Source: Aquificota bacterium
Lineage (GTDB): Bacteria; Thermosulfidibacterota; Thermosulfidibacteria; Thermosulfidibacterales; B14-G1
DNA length: 7,093 nt
Assembly: GCA_003648675.1 (NCBI GenBank)
Contig: QMPS01000038.1
Coordinates: forward strand, 1 to 7,093
Reading direction: 5' to 3'
The position numbers and the translations under genes are program-made. The notes under the pieces were generated by a model. That model did not search any database. It was not told where the DNA came from and worked only from the letters and a program-made list of their open reading frames with translations. Shown here piece by piece: positions 1 to 4,835 of the stretch (the first letter of the stretch is position 1; the number at the start of each line of letters is the position of its first letter).

Positions 1-132
1 GAGGAGAAGGGGAAGAGGCTCTTGGAGGAGGGGTTCAGTCTTAGGGATGTGGCCAAAATTTTGAAAGTGCTGTATGGTACGTCCAGAAGGGATGTTTACT
101 CCCGGATGAGGGGGGCTCTGGAAGGGTCGTGA
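1..132 (+). CDS. rsmI: C-terminal end of probable 16S rRNA (cytidine-2'-O)-methyltransferase RsmI (partial)
   Basis: An open frame enters from the left edge and encodes 43 residues before TGA at 130-132. The segment has a helix-turn-helix-like pattern, with EEGFSLRDVAKIL followed by YGTSRRDVYSRM. It resembles the small C-terminal domain of RsmI proteins, which typically end in a G-[FL]-S-L-x-x-A-x-x-[LI] helix followed by a G-x-x-[RK]-[KR]-[ED]-[LV]-Y helix. RsmI is the tetrapyrrole-methylase-fold enzyme that 2'-O-methylates C1402 of 16S rRNA using SAM. The catalytic domain lies outside the window, so the assignment rests on this tail alone. The next gene starts 29 nt downstream on the same strand, which suggests co-transcription. 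Another protein ending in a similar helical domain cannot be excluded. Confidence 0.55.
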   Translation, partial: EEKGKRLLEEGFSLRDVAKILKVLYGTSRRDVYSRMRGALEGS

Positions 133-150
133 GACTTTGGAGTGCGAAGG

Positions 151-156
151 GGAGGT
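151..156 (+). promoter_or_regulatory. Shine-Dalgarno GGAGGT deciding a TTG start at 162
   Basis: GGAGGT is a near-perfect match to the anti-SD sequence and sits 5 nt before TTG 162. No ATG or GTG in this frame is better placed, so this site supports the TTG as the real start of the 97-aa protein. Confidence 0.7.
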
Positions 157-161
157 AAAGA

Positions 162-455
162 TTGGCTAGGTTTGCCAGAGAGTGGGAAGAGAAGTTCACC
201 TTCCGGCCTCGGAAAGGGAGTTGGGGGGTGAATCTGGCCATGGAAAACGTTCCCCTTTTGGCCAAGGTAGGAGACCCCAGGAAGCGCATTAAAAGACTGG
301 AGAGGCAGTTGTGGTTCTTCGAGGAGAAGTACGCCATGGGGTCTGAGGCTTTCTACGAGAAGTATCGCCAGGGAGAGATAGGAGCCTTCGAAGAGTTTGC
401 TGTATGGGCGGAGATTTTCACCGAGTACCTTTACTGGAAGAGGAGACTGAAATAG
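162..455 (+). CDS. Small charged/aromatic protein of unknown function (97 aa), possibly antitoxin-like
   Basis: This gene is not recognised with certainty. The TTG start follows a strong GGAGGT at ideal spacing. The protein has a basic N-terminal part (residues 1-42) and a helical C-terminal half. That half contains a charged helix at about 42-57 (RIKRLERQLWFFEEKY), then FYEKYRQGEIG at 64-74, and an aromatic, acidic-to-basic helix ending in YWKRRLK. About a fifth of the residues are Phe, Trp or Tyr. From memory, the pattern 'helix - EEKYGM - FxEKFxxGE[IL]G - DFxEW - helix' recurs in small proteins of thermophilic bacteria and archaea that are often annotated as antitoxin-like; I could not verify this here. 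The stop codon lies 5 nt before the start of a PIN-like Mut7-C RNase-domain gene, so the pair is almost certainly translated together. No signal peptide or membrane segment is seen. Confidence 0.75.
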   Translation: MARFAREWEEKFTFRPRKGSWGVNLAMENVPLLAKVGDPRKRIKRLERQLWFFEEKYAMGSEAFYEKYRQGEIGAFEEFAVWAEIFTEYLYWKRRLK

Positions 456-460
456 GGGAA

Positions 461-931
461 GTGGCCTTTGTGGCTGATGTGATGCTGGGTCGCCTCACCC
501 GGTGGCTTAGGATTCTGGGCTATGACATCCTCTATTTCCACAGGGCCCCAGACGATTTCCTCATTTATGTTACCTTAGAAAGCGGCAGGATTCTCATGAC
601 CAGGGATAGGAGGCTAGCAGCGGAGCCCATTCTGGCTCCAAACAAGAGTTTTCTGGTGGAGAGCACCCGCTTGCCCCAGCAGTTGAAAGAGGTACTCTCT
701 CGTTTTCCTGTTAGGGGGAGGCCTCGGTGTGCTGACTGCAATGGACTCCTGGTGGAGGTGGACAGGGAGAGGGTGAAGGATCTGGTGCCGGACTATGTCT
801 ATCTCACCTCTCCCCATTTTTGGCGCTGTCCATCTTGCGGCAAGGTGCTATGGGAAGGGACCCACAAGAGGAACATGCTCCACTTCCTTGGGTTCAACCC
901 TTGGAGGTACGGTGAGGGATCTTCAGAGTGA
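461..931 (+). CDS. Mut7-C RNase-domain (PIN-like) protein with zinc ribbon
   Basis: This 156-aa protein matches the stand-alone Mut7-C family, named after the C-terminus of the Caenorhabditis Mut7 exonuclease and predicted to be a PIN-fold metal-dependent ribonuclease. The N-terminal motif FVADVMLGRLTRWLRILGYD (residues 3-22) carries Asp6, a candidate metal ligand. Further acidic residues follow at Asp31-Asp32 and Asp49 (TRDRRL). A four-cysteine zinc ribbon comes next: CADC at 90-93 and CPSC at 123-126, then GTHKRNM. The GTG at 461 is preferred over an upstream ATG at 404. The family normally begins a few residues before the DxMLGxLxRWLR motif, and the ATG 404 extension would read through the end of the preceding gene in another frame. 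GTG 470 is a second possibility. The substrate RNA is unknown. The 3' end overlaps the folE2 start by 20 nt. Confidence 0.85.
   Translation: MAFVADVMLGRLTRWLRILGYDILYFHRAPDDFLIYVTLESGRILMTRDRRLAAEPILAPNKSFLVESTRLPQQLKEVLSRFPVRGRPRCADCNGLLVEVDRERVKDLVPDYVYLTSPHFWRCPSCGKVLWEGTHKRNMLHFLGFNPWRYGEGSSE
903..908 (+). promoter_or_regulatory. Shine-Dalgarno GGAGGT for folE2, inside the preceding gene
   Basis: GGAGGT lies 3 nt before GTG 912, somewhat closer than usual, and within the last codons of the Mut7-C gene. It fixes the folE2 start, because the resulting N-terminus ([11 protein letters not shown]) matches the family N-terminus. Confidence 0.6.
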
Positions 932-1724
932 AAGGGACCATAGGCATTTGGAAATAGACAGGGTGGGGGTGAGGGGTCTCCGTTACCCCATCACTGTGTT
1001 GGACAGGGCCCACAGGGAGCAACCCACTGTGGCCAGTATCAACCTCTTCATATCTTTGCCCCATCACTTCAGGGGCACCCACATGAGCCGTTTTGTGGAG
1101 ATACTAAACGAATACCGCTGGCGCATCCATGTTGCTCGGGTGAGGGAGATTCTGGGCAAGATGAAGGAGCGTATTCCCGCTTTGGCGGCTCATGTGGAGA
1201 TATCCTTCCCTTACTTCGTTGAGAAGGAGGCTCCCGTTTCAGGGGAGAAGAGCGTCATGGGATACGACTGCCATCTGTTGGCTACCCTGGATGCCCAGAA
1301 TAACTACGATCTGAGGGTGGGAGTAGAGGTGCCTATCACTAGCGTCTGTCCCTGCTCTAAAGAGATCAGCGACCGGGGGGCCCACGGCCAGAGGGGAATA
1401 GTGAGGGTTTTTGTGCGTTTAAAACGGGTGGTGTGGCTGGAGGGGCTTATAGAGACGGCCGAGTCCTGCGGTAGTTCCCGCATCTATCCCCTTCTCAAAA
1501 GGGAGGATGAAAAGTTTGTGACAGAGGAGGCCTACGACAATCCCGTTTTTGTGGAGGACGTGGTGAGGGAGATGGCCCTTAAGCTCCAGGCCGATGAGCG
1601 CATCACTTGGTTCTCCGTGGAAGTGGAAACCCAGGAGTCTATTCATCAGCACAACGCCTACGCCTCTATTGTGAGGGAGAGGAGGGAGGGGGAGTGGGTG
1701 GCCCCCGATGGCTCCTTCTCGTAG
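912..1724 (+). CDS. folE2: GTP cyclohydrolase FolE2 (GTP cyclohydrolase I, type IB)
   Basis: FolE2 converts GTP to 7,8-dihydroneopterin triphosphate, the first step of tetrahydrofolate biosynthesis and also of the preQ0/queuosine route. It is the cytoplasmic, metal-flexible alternative to FolE. The 270-aa length and the whole course match the family. The N-terminus is [11 protein letters not shown], followed by [16 protein letters not shown] (residues 18-33) and [13 protein letters not shown] (49-61). TSVCPCSKE (143-151) contains Cys146 and Cys148, followed by AHGQRG with His158. An acidic stretch at about 198-206 precedes [10 protein letters not shown] (240-249), which has His245 and His247. 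These correspond to the metal-site and catalytic Cys/His/Glu positions known for the Neisseria enzyme. All appear intact, so it should be active. The GTG start is set by GGAGGT at 903-908 and by family alignment. No other folate or queuosine gene is visible, so the pathway served cannot be told. The 3' end overlaps rlpA by 31 nt. Confidence 0.95.
   Translation: MRDLQSERDHRHLEIDRVGVRGLRYPITVLDRAHREQPTVASINLFISLPHHFRGTHMSRFVEILNEYRWRIHVARVREILGKMKERIPALAAHVEISFPYFVEKEAPVSGEKSVMGYDCHLLATLDAQNNYDLRVGVEVPITSVCPCSKEISDRGAHGQRGIVRVFVRLKRVVWLEGLIETAESCGSSRIYPLLKREDEKFVTEEAYDNPVFVEDVVREMALKLQADERITWFSVEVETQESIHQHNAYASIVRERREGEWVAPDGSFS
1675..1698 (+). promoter_or_regulatory. G-rich ribosome-binding region of rlpA with G-quadruplex-compatible pattern
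   Basis: Within the last folE2 codons the + strand has GGG (1675-1677), a 6-nt loop, GGG (1684-1686), a 1-nt loop, a five-G run (1688-1692), a 3-nt loop and GGG (1696-1698). This satisfies the G3+N1-7 pattern used to predict G-quadruplexes. The GGAGGG at 1681-1686 is also the Shine-Dalgarno for the rlpA GTG at 1694, and the last G-run covers the start codon. Folding is not proven; the coding strand is G-rich everywhere. Confidence 0.4.
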
Positions 1725-2347
1725 GGCTCTTGCTTTTTCTCGTGGGGTGCGGCGGTGGATACCGTCGAGTACCTCGGGTGCTCTATCCTCCTCCCAAACC
1801 TGGGTGGACCCAAGTGGGAATAGCTTCTTGGTATGGCTGGGATTTTCATGGGCGTAAAACGGCCAACGGAGAGGTTTACAACATGTACGACTACACCGCC
1901 GCCCATAGGACCCTGCCCTTCGGCACTTATGTGAGGGTCCTCAATCTGGATAACGGACGTTCGGTGGTGGTGCGTATCAACGACAGGGGGCCCTTCGTCA
2001 AGGGTAGGATTATAGACCTCTCTTATGCTGCGGCCAGGGCTATAGACATGATAGGGCCTGGTACAGCCAGGGTCCAGCTTACCGTTTTGCCTGCCCGGCC
2101 TCGAGCCCTGGTGCCTGTGGGGGTCTATTACGTCCAGGTGGGTTCTTTCGTGGAGCCCCATCGGGCCTATGCCCTCCAGAGAACCCTGCTGGCCAGCTTT
2201 TCGTCAGTGAAGGTGAGAAGGGCGGTGGTGGATGGTGTTGTTTATTATCGGGTGAGAGTGGGGCCTTTCTTCTCCAGGACTGCAGCAGAGGGGCGACGTC
2301 GGTGGTTGAGGAGGAGGGGGTATCCTGCCGTGATAGTGAGGGAGTGA
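1694..2347 (+). CDS. rlpA: RlpA-like septal lytic transglycosylase lipoprotein with SPOR domain
   Basis: This 217-aa protein starts with a lipoprotein signal peptide. A short N-region with Arg5 is followed by a Leu-rich core (7-16) and the lipobox L16-V17-G18-C19. The residue after Cys19 is Gly, which in Enterobacteria would favour outer-membrane sorting. A Pro-rich linker (27-36) leads to a double-psi beta-barrel RlpA domain at about 41-132, with GIASWYG at 42-48, AHRTLPFGT at 70-78 and INDRGPF at 95-101. His71 and Asp97 sit 26 residues apart, as do the key His and Asp of the characterised Pseudomonas RlpA. Residues 142-217 form a SPOR domain (YYVQVGSF... YYRVRVGPF), which binds denuded, amide-stripped septal peptidoglycan. 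The predicted role is cleavage of denuded glycan strands during cell division. The GTG start is preferred because the N-terminus then begins just before the signal peptide and has a good Shine-Dalgarno at 1681-1686. The stop overlaps the next ATG by one base. Confidence 0.92.
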   Translation: MGGPRWLLLVGLLLFLVGCGGGYRRVPRVLYPPPKPGWTQVGIASWYGWDFHGRKTANGEVYNMYDYTAAHRTLPFGTYVRVLNLDNGRSVVVRINDRGPFVKGRIIDLSYAAARAIDMIGPGTARVQLTVLPARPRALVPVGVYYVQVGSFVEPHRAYALQRTLLASFSSVKVRRAVVDGVVYYRVRVGPFFSRTAAEGRRRWLRRRGYPAVIVRE

Positions 2348-3312
2348 TGGAGCCTATTCTGGAAGGCAGAGGCCTGAAGAAGGTGTATCCTGTCAAAACG
2401 CCTTTGGGGCGAGTCAAGGGCGTGGTGAGGGCTGTAGACGGAGTGGATTTTGCTCTCATGCCCTCGGAAATTCTAGGGGTGGTGGGGGAATCGGGTTGTG
2501 GCAAGTCTACTCTAGCCCGGTTGGTACTTAGATTGGAGGAGCCCGATAGTGGCCATCTCTACTTTCAGGGAGAGGATGTGTACTCCCTGGATGAGAAGGC
2601 GTTGGAACCTTTCCGCAGGCAGGTGCAGATAGTCTTCCAAGATCCCTTTTCATCCCTCAATCCCAGGATGAAGGTGGCCACTATGCTCATGGAGCCCCTA
2701 TTGGTCCACAGGGTGGTGGCGTCTAAGGTGGAAGCCAGAGAGCGGGTGGCGGACTTGATGGAGCGGGTAGGCCTCTCTAGGGACGACTTGGACAAGTACC
2801 CCCACCAGTTTAGCGGTGGACAGCGTCAGAGGGTGGGTATAGCCCGGGCCTTGGTGCTGAATCCGCGGGTAGTGGTGGCTGATGAACCCACCTCTAGTTT
2901 GGATGTCTTTGTCCAGGCCCAGGTGCTCAATCTTATGCTGGAGCTCATGGAGGAGAGGGGTTTCTCTTATGTCTTCATCTCTCACAACCTGAGCCTGGTG
3001 GGGCAGGTGGCCGACAGAATCATGGTTCTGTATCTGGGAAAGGTGGTGGAGACGGGTCCCGCCCGGGAGCTGGTAAAGGATCCCCTCCATCCATATACCA
3101 GGTTGCTGGTGAATTCTGTGCCCGTACCAGACCCTGTAAGGGCCCGCCTCCACACCCTTCCGCCTCTGGGAGACGTACCCAGTCCCCTCGATCCTCCTCC
3201 GGGGTGTCCCTTTCACCCCCGATGTCCCCACGCTCGGGAGATCTGTCGTGAGGGATCCCCTCCCCTGAAGGACATGGGAGGGGGAAGGCAAGTAGCCTGT
3301 TATCTGATGTGA
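2347..3312 (+). CDS. Oligopeptide/dipeptide ABC transporter ATP-binding protein (OppF/DppF type)
   Basis: This 321-aa ABC ATPase couples ATP hydrolysis to peptide (or, in some thermophiles, sugar or nickel) import at the cytoplasmic membrane. Visible motifs are Walker [10 protein letters not shown] (47-55), Q-loop Gln98 in FQDP, signature FSGGQRQR (155-162), Walker B VVVADEP (175-181), D-loop SSLD (183-186) and H-loop His213 in ISHNL. The C-terminal extension typical of Opp/Dpp ATPases follows, with [12 protein letters not shown] near the end. [17 protein letters not shown] near the N-terminus, before Walker A, is the usual OppF-like insertion that distinguishes it from OppD-like subunits. 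All catalytic residues are intact. The ATG start overlaps the rlpA stop (TGATG), indicating translational coupling. In normal operons OppF is paired with OppD, two permeases and a binding protein, but here the neighbours are rlpA and a DNA-repair gene. It must act with subunits encoded elsewhere, or in a different role. Confidence 0.93.
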   Translation: MEPILEGRGLKKVYPVKTPLGRVKGVVRAVDGVDFALMPSEILGVVGESGCGKSTLARLVLRLEEPDSGHLYFQGEDVYSLDEKALEPFRRQVQIVFQDPFSSLNPRMKVATMLMEPLLVHRVVASKVEARERVADLMERVGLSRDDLDKYPHQFSGGQRQRVGIARALVLNPRVVVADEPTSSLDVFVQAQVLNLMLELMEERGFSYVFISHNLSLVGQVADRIMVLYLGKVVETGPARELVKDPLHPYTRLLVNSVPVPDPVRARLHTLPPLGDVPSPLDPPPGCPFHPRCPHAREICREGSPPLKDMGGGRQVACYLM

Positions 3313-3315
3313 TGT

Positions 3316-3319
3316 GGAG
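3316..3319 (+). promoter_or_regulatory. GGAG Shine-Dalgarno selecting ATG 3324 for the glycosylase
   Basis: Three in-frame starts exist: GTG 3309, ATG 3312 and ATG 3324. Only ATG 3324 has a purine-rich GGAG upstream (4-nt spacing), and its N-terminus (MKDELEAI) agrees with the family. Confidence 0.5.
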
Positions 3320-3323
3320 TTCC

Positions 3324-3902
3324 ATGAAGGACGAGCTAGAAGCCATTTGTAAAGAGGTTAGGAACTGTACCCGGTGTGCCTTGGCCGGAACGAGGACCCA
3401 GGCCCTATGCGGGGAGGGTGACCCCTCTTCTGGAGTTATGCTGGTGGCTCAAGCTCCAGGAGAGAGGGAGGATGAAGAGGGTAGAATGTTTGTAGGGCCT
3501 TCAGGGGGGGTGCTGAACGAGGTCTTTGCTCGGATAGGAGTGAATAGGGGGAAAATTTACATGACCAATCTGGTGAAGTGTATGCTGCCGGGGTATCGCA
3601 GACCGAGACAACAAGAGATAGCTGAGTGTAGCCGCTATCTTGAGAAGGAGATGGAGGTAGTGAATCCCAAACTCCTGGTGCCTCTGGGTTTTTATGCCAT
3701 AAGATACCTCTTCAATAGGTTTGGCCTTCACCTGCCACCAAAGGCCGAGTTTTCCTCCCTTTATGGAAGGGTATTCCATGTCCAGGGGAGAGTGATACTT
3801 CCCTTGAGACATCCCACAGCTGCTCTGTACAATAAAAGTGTTTTGCCCCAGATGGTGGATACTTACCGGGGGATTAAGACCTTCCTAGAAGGGGGTCTTT
3901 AG
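3324..3902 (+). CDS. Family 4 uracil-DNA glycosylase ([4Fe-4S], UDGa-like)
   Basis: This protein of 192 aa belongs to the thermostable family 4 of the uracil-DNA glycosylase superfamily, which removes uracil from DNA after cytosine deamination or dUTP misincorporation and starts base-excision repair. Four cysteines fit the iron-sulfur cluster pattern: Cys15 and Cys18 (NCTRC), Cys86 (VKC) and Cys102 (AEC). Motif 1 is AQAPGERED at 42-50, followed by GRMFVGPSG at 53-61. TNLVKC (81-86) and the HP-containing motif LRHPTAAL at 161-168 (His163) are intact. Motif 1 differs from the common GE[AG]PGxxED: the Gly-Glu pair is Ala42-Gln43. I believe this Gln variant, together with MTNLVKCMLP, defines a recurring subgroup rather than a decayed gene. 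The last codons overlap a small hairpin, and the stop is 2 nt from the convergent gene's stop. Confidence 0.88.
   Translation: MKDELEAICKEVRNCTRCALAGTRTQALCGEGDPSSGVMLVAQAPGEREDEEGRMFVGPSGGVLNEVFARIGVNRGKIYMTNLVKCMLPGYRRPRQQEIAECSRYLEKEMEVVNPKLLVPLGFYAIRYLFNRFGLHLPPKAEFSSLYGRVFHVQGRVILPLRHPTAALYNKSVLPQMVDTYRGIKTFLEGGL
3876..3899. terminator. Imperfect hairpin at the convergent gene junction, possible weak terminator
   Basis: AAGAC (3876-3880) pairs with GTCTT (3895-3899), and CTTC (3881-3884) pairs with GAAG (3888-3891) around the loop CTA, leaving a GGG bulge at 3892-3894. An alternative register pairs AAGACC with GGTCTT (3894-3899). The hairpin lies in the last glycosylase codons, and the + strand has only a short TTT ending at the stop. 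It is the only terminator candidate between two genes whose stops are 2 nt apart. A canonical U-tract is absent on both strands. Confidence 0.3.
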
Positions 3903-3904
3903 AG

Positions 3905-4684
3905 CTACAGGGAGAATTTGGGTTTCCTCTTCTCCATAAAGGCCTTGGCCCCTTCTATGAACTCATCACCCAGCATGCACCTGGCGAAGGCTTCTTCCAA
4001 GATCTTTTCTTTCCTCTCTAAAGAAGATTTGAGCCATTCACGGATAATGCGCTTGGTCATCTGGATGGCCGTGGGGGAGTTTTTCATGATGCGATCTGCC
4101 AGGTTTTTGGCTTCATTCTCTACTTTGTCGTGGGCTACCACACTGGTGGCCCATCCCGATAGTTTTAGGTCTTCCAGTGGAATGGGATCGGCGGTGAGGA
4201 GGAACTTGGAGGCCCAGGAGAGCCCTACCGTCTCCATCAACCTTTTGATGCCTAAAGGCTCCACGGCCAATCCCAAGCGGGGCAGAGGGATGCCTACAGT
4301 GGCTTCATCAGAGACCACCCTTAGGTCACAGGCGGTAGCCACCATGGCCCCTCCTCCCAGGGTGTATCCCTCTACCAGAGCGATCATGGGTTTCTCCACC
4401 TGGCCCATGGTGAAGAAGCAGAAGTTCACCTTGTCGGCGTAAGCTCGGGCCAAGAGGGGCTCCTGGGAGTACTCCAGGAGTTCTTTAATGTCGGCTCCTG
4501 CTCCAAAGTTGCCTCCTTCCCCTTTGAGTAGAATGATCCTTACCTGGGGGTCCAGGGCTATGCGGACAATGGCTTTGGGCACCTCTTCCCACATCTGAAG
4601 GTTGAAGGCGTTCTTCACATGGGGACGGTTGAATATCACCCATCCTAGAGGGGGATCCACTTTGGTGATCACCGTGGCTTTCAT
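3905..4684 (-). CDS. Crotonase-superfamily protein (enoyl-CoA hydratase/isomerase fold) with atypical active site
   Basis: The 259-aa length is standard for monofunctional crotonases, which act on acyl-CoA thioesters in the cytoplasm. Fold signatures are clear. NRPHVKNAFN (19-28) is the usual N-terminal motif. GGNFGAGADIKEL (57-69) supplies the first oxyanion-hole backbone NH and CoA contacts. EGYTLGGGAMVATACDLRV (105-123) supplies the second. The two catalytic Glu of enoyl-CoA hydratase are absent: Met114 stands for the Glu in the GGGCE motif and Leu134 for the Glu in the GQPE motif. Glu142, in GLAVEPLG, aligns with the acid used by Delta3,Delta2-enoyl-CoA isomerases and PaaG-type isomerases, and with the nucleophilic Asp of 4-chlorobenzoyl-CoA dehalogenase. 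An isomerase-type or other non-hydratase reaction is therefore more likely. The ATG start has AGGAG upstream (GGAG at 4693-4696, 8-nt spacing). It is divergent from the ALDH-like gene. Confidence 0.88.
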   Translation of the reverse strand: MKATVITKVDPPLGWVIFNRPHVKNAFNLQMWEEVPKAIVRIALDPQVRIILLKGEGGNFGAGADIKELLEYSQEPLLARAYADKVNFCFFTMGQVEKPMIALVEGYTLGGGAMVATACDLRVVSDEATVGIPLPRLGLAVEPLGIKRLMETVGLSWASKFLLTADPIPLEDLKLSGWATSVVAHDKVENEAKNLADRIMKNSPTAIQMTKRIIREWLKSSLERKEKILEEAFARCMLGDEFIEGAKAFMEKRKPKFSL

Positions 4685-4728
4685 TCCATGTTCTCCTTTC
4701 TATTGTAGAGAGCCTTTTGGAGCCAGTT

Positions 4729-4737
4729 AGCATAACA
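4729..4737 (-). promoter_or_regulatory. Possible extended -10 promoter for the crotonase gene
   Basis: Read on the - strand, this is TGTTATGCT: a TGn extension followed by TATGCT, which matches TATAAT at four of six positions. It would give a leader of roughly 35-40 nt before ATG 4684, keeping the Shine-Dalgarno. No convincing -35 box is present, so the call is tentative. Confidence 0.22.
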
Positions 4738-4773
4738 GAAGGGAATGCGGCAAGCATGAGGATCTTCCGTTCG

Positions 4774-4803
4774 TTGACCAAGTCCGCTTTGACGGGGTAA
4801 TCT
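4774..4803 (+). promoter_or_regulatory. Possible sigma-70-type promoter for the ALDH-like gene
   Basis: TTGACC (4774-4779) matches the -35 consensus at five of six positions. After 18 nt, TAATCT (4798-4803) is a weak -10 match. It points towards the ALDH-like gene, 33 nt before the ATG. The 151-bp gap between two divergent genes must carry promoters for both, which gives some support. Confidence 0.3.
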
Positions 4804-4822
4804 TTTAAATCAAGACAGGGGT

Positions 4823-4829
4823 AGGAGGT
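4823..4829 (+). promoter_or_regulatory. Strong Shine-Dalgarno AGGAGGT for the ALDH-like gene
   Basis: AGGAGGT is a perfect anti-SD match 6 nt before ATG 4836. It argues that the unusually short N-terminus of the ALDH-like protein is genuine and not a mis-called start. Confidence 0.75.
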
Positions 4830-4835
4830 AAGAGG

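Noticed and set aside
404..460. Upstream ATG at 404 as the start of the Mut7-C protein
   Set aside because: It would overlap the 97-aa gene by 52 nt and add a non-conserved tail; the family N-terminus fits GTG 461 and no Shine-Dalgarno precedes 404.
795..911. 39-codon N-terminal extension of folE2 from ATG 795
   Set aside because: The added residues are the shadow of the zinc-ribbon part of the Mut7-C gene; GTG 912 gives a family-typical N-terminus with GGAGGT just upstream.
1658..2161. Long antisense open frame (167 codons) opposite rlpA
   Set aside because: It lies fully opposite folE2/rlpA coding sequence, shows no recognisable domain and reflects the codon pattern of the real genes.
2698..3291. 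Antisense open frame (197 codons) opposite the ABC ATPase
   Set aside because: The opposite strand has every ABC motif intact; the antisense product is Gly/His/Pro-rich with no family features.
3918..4442. + strand open frame (174 codons) opposite the crotonase
   Set aside because: It is a shadow of the crotonase gene; the - strand product has the complete crotonase signatures.
4702..4707. TACAAT on the - strand as a -10 box for the crotonase gene
   Set aside because: Transcription from it would begin within the Shine-Dalgarno at 4693-4697 and no -35 box is at the right distance.
4744..4758. ATGC...GCAT inverted repeat in the divergent control region as an operator
   Set aside because: Only 4 bp per arm with a 5-nt gap; expected by chance in 150 bp.
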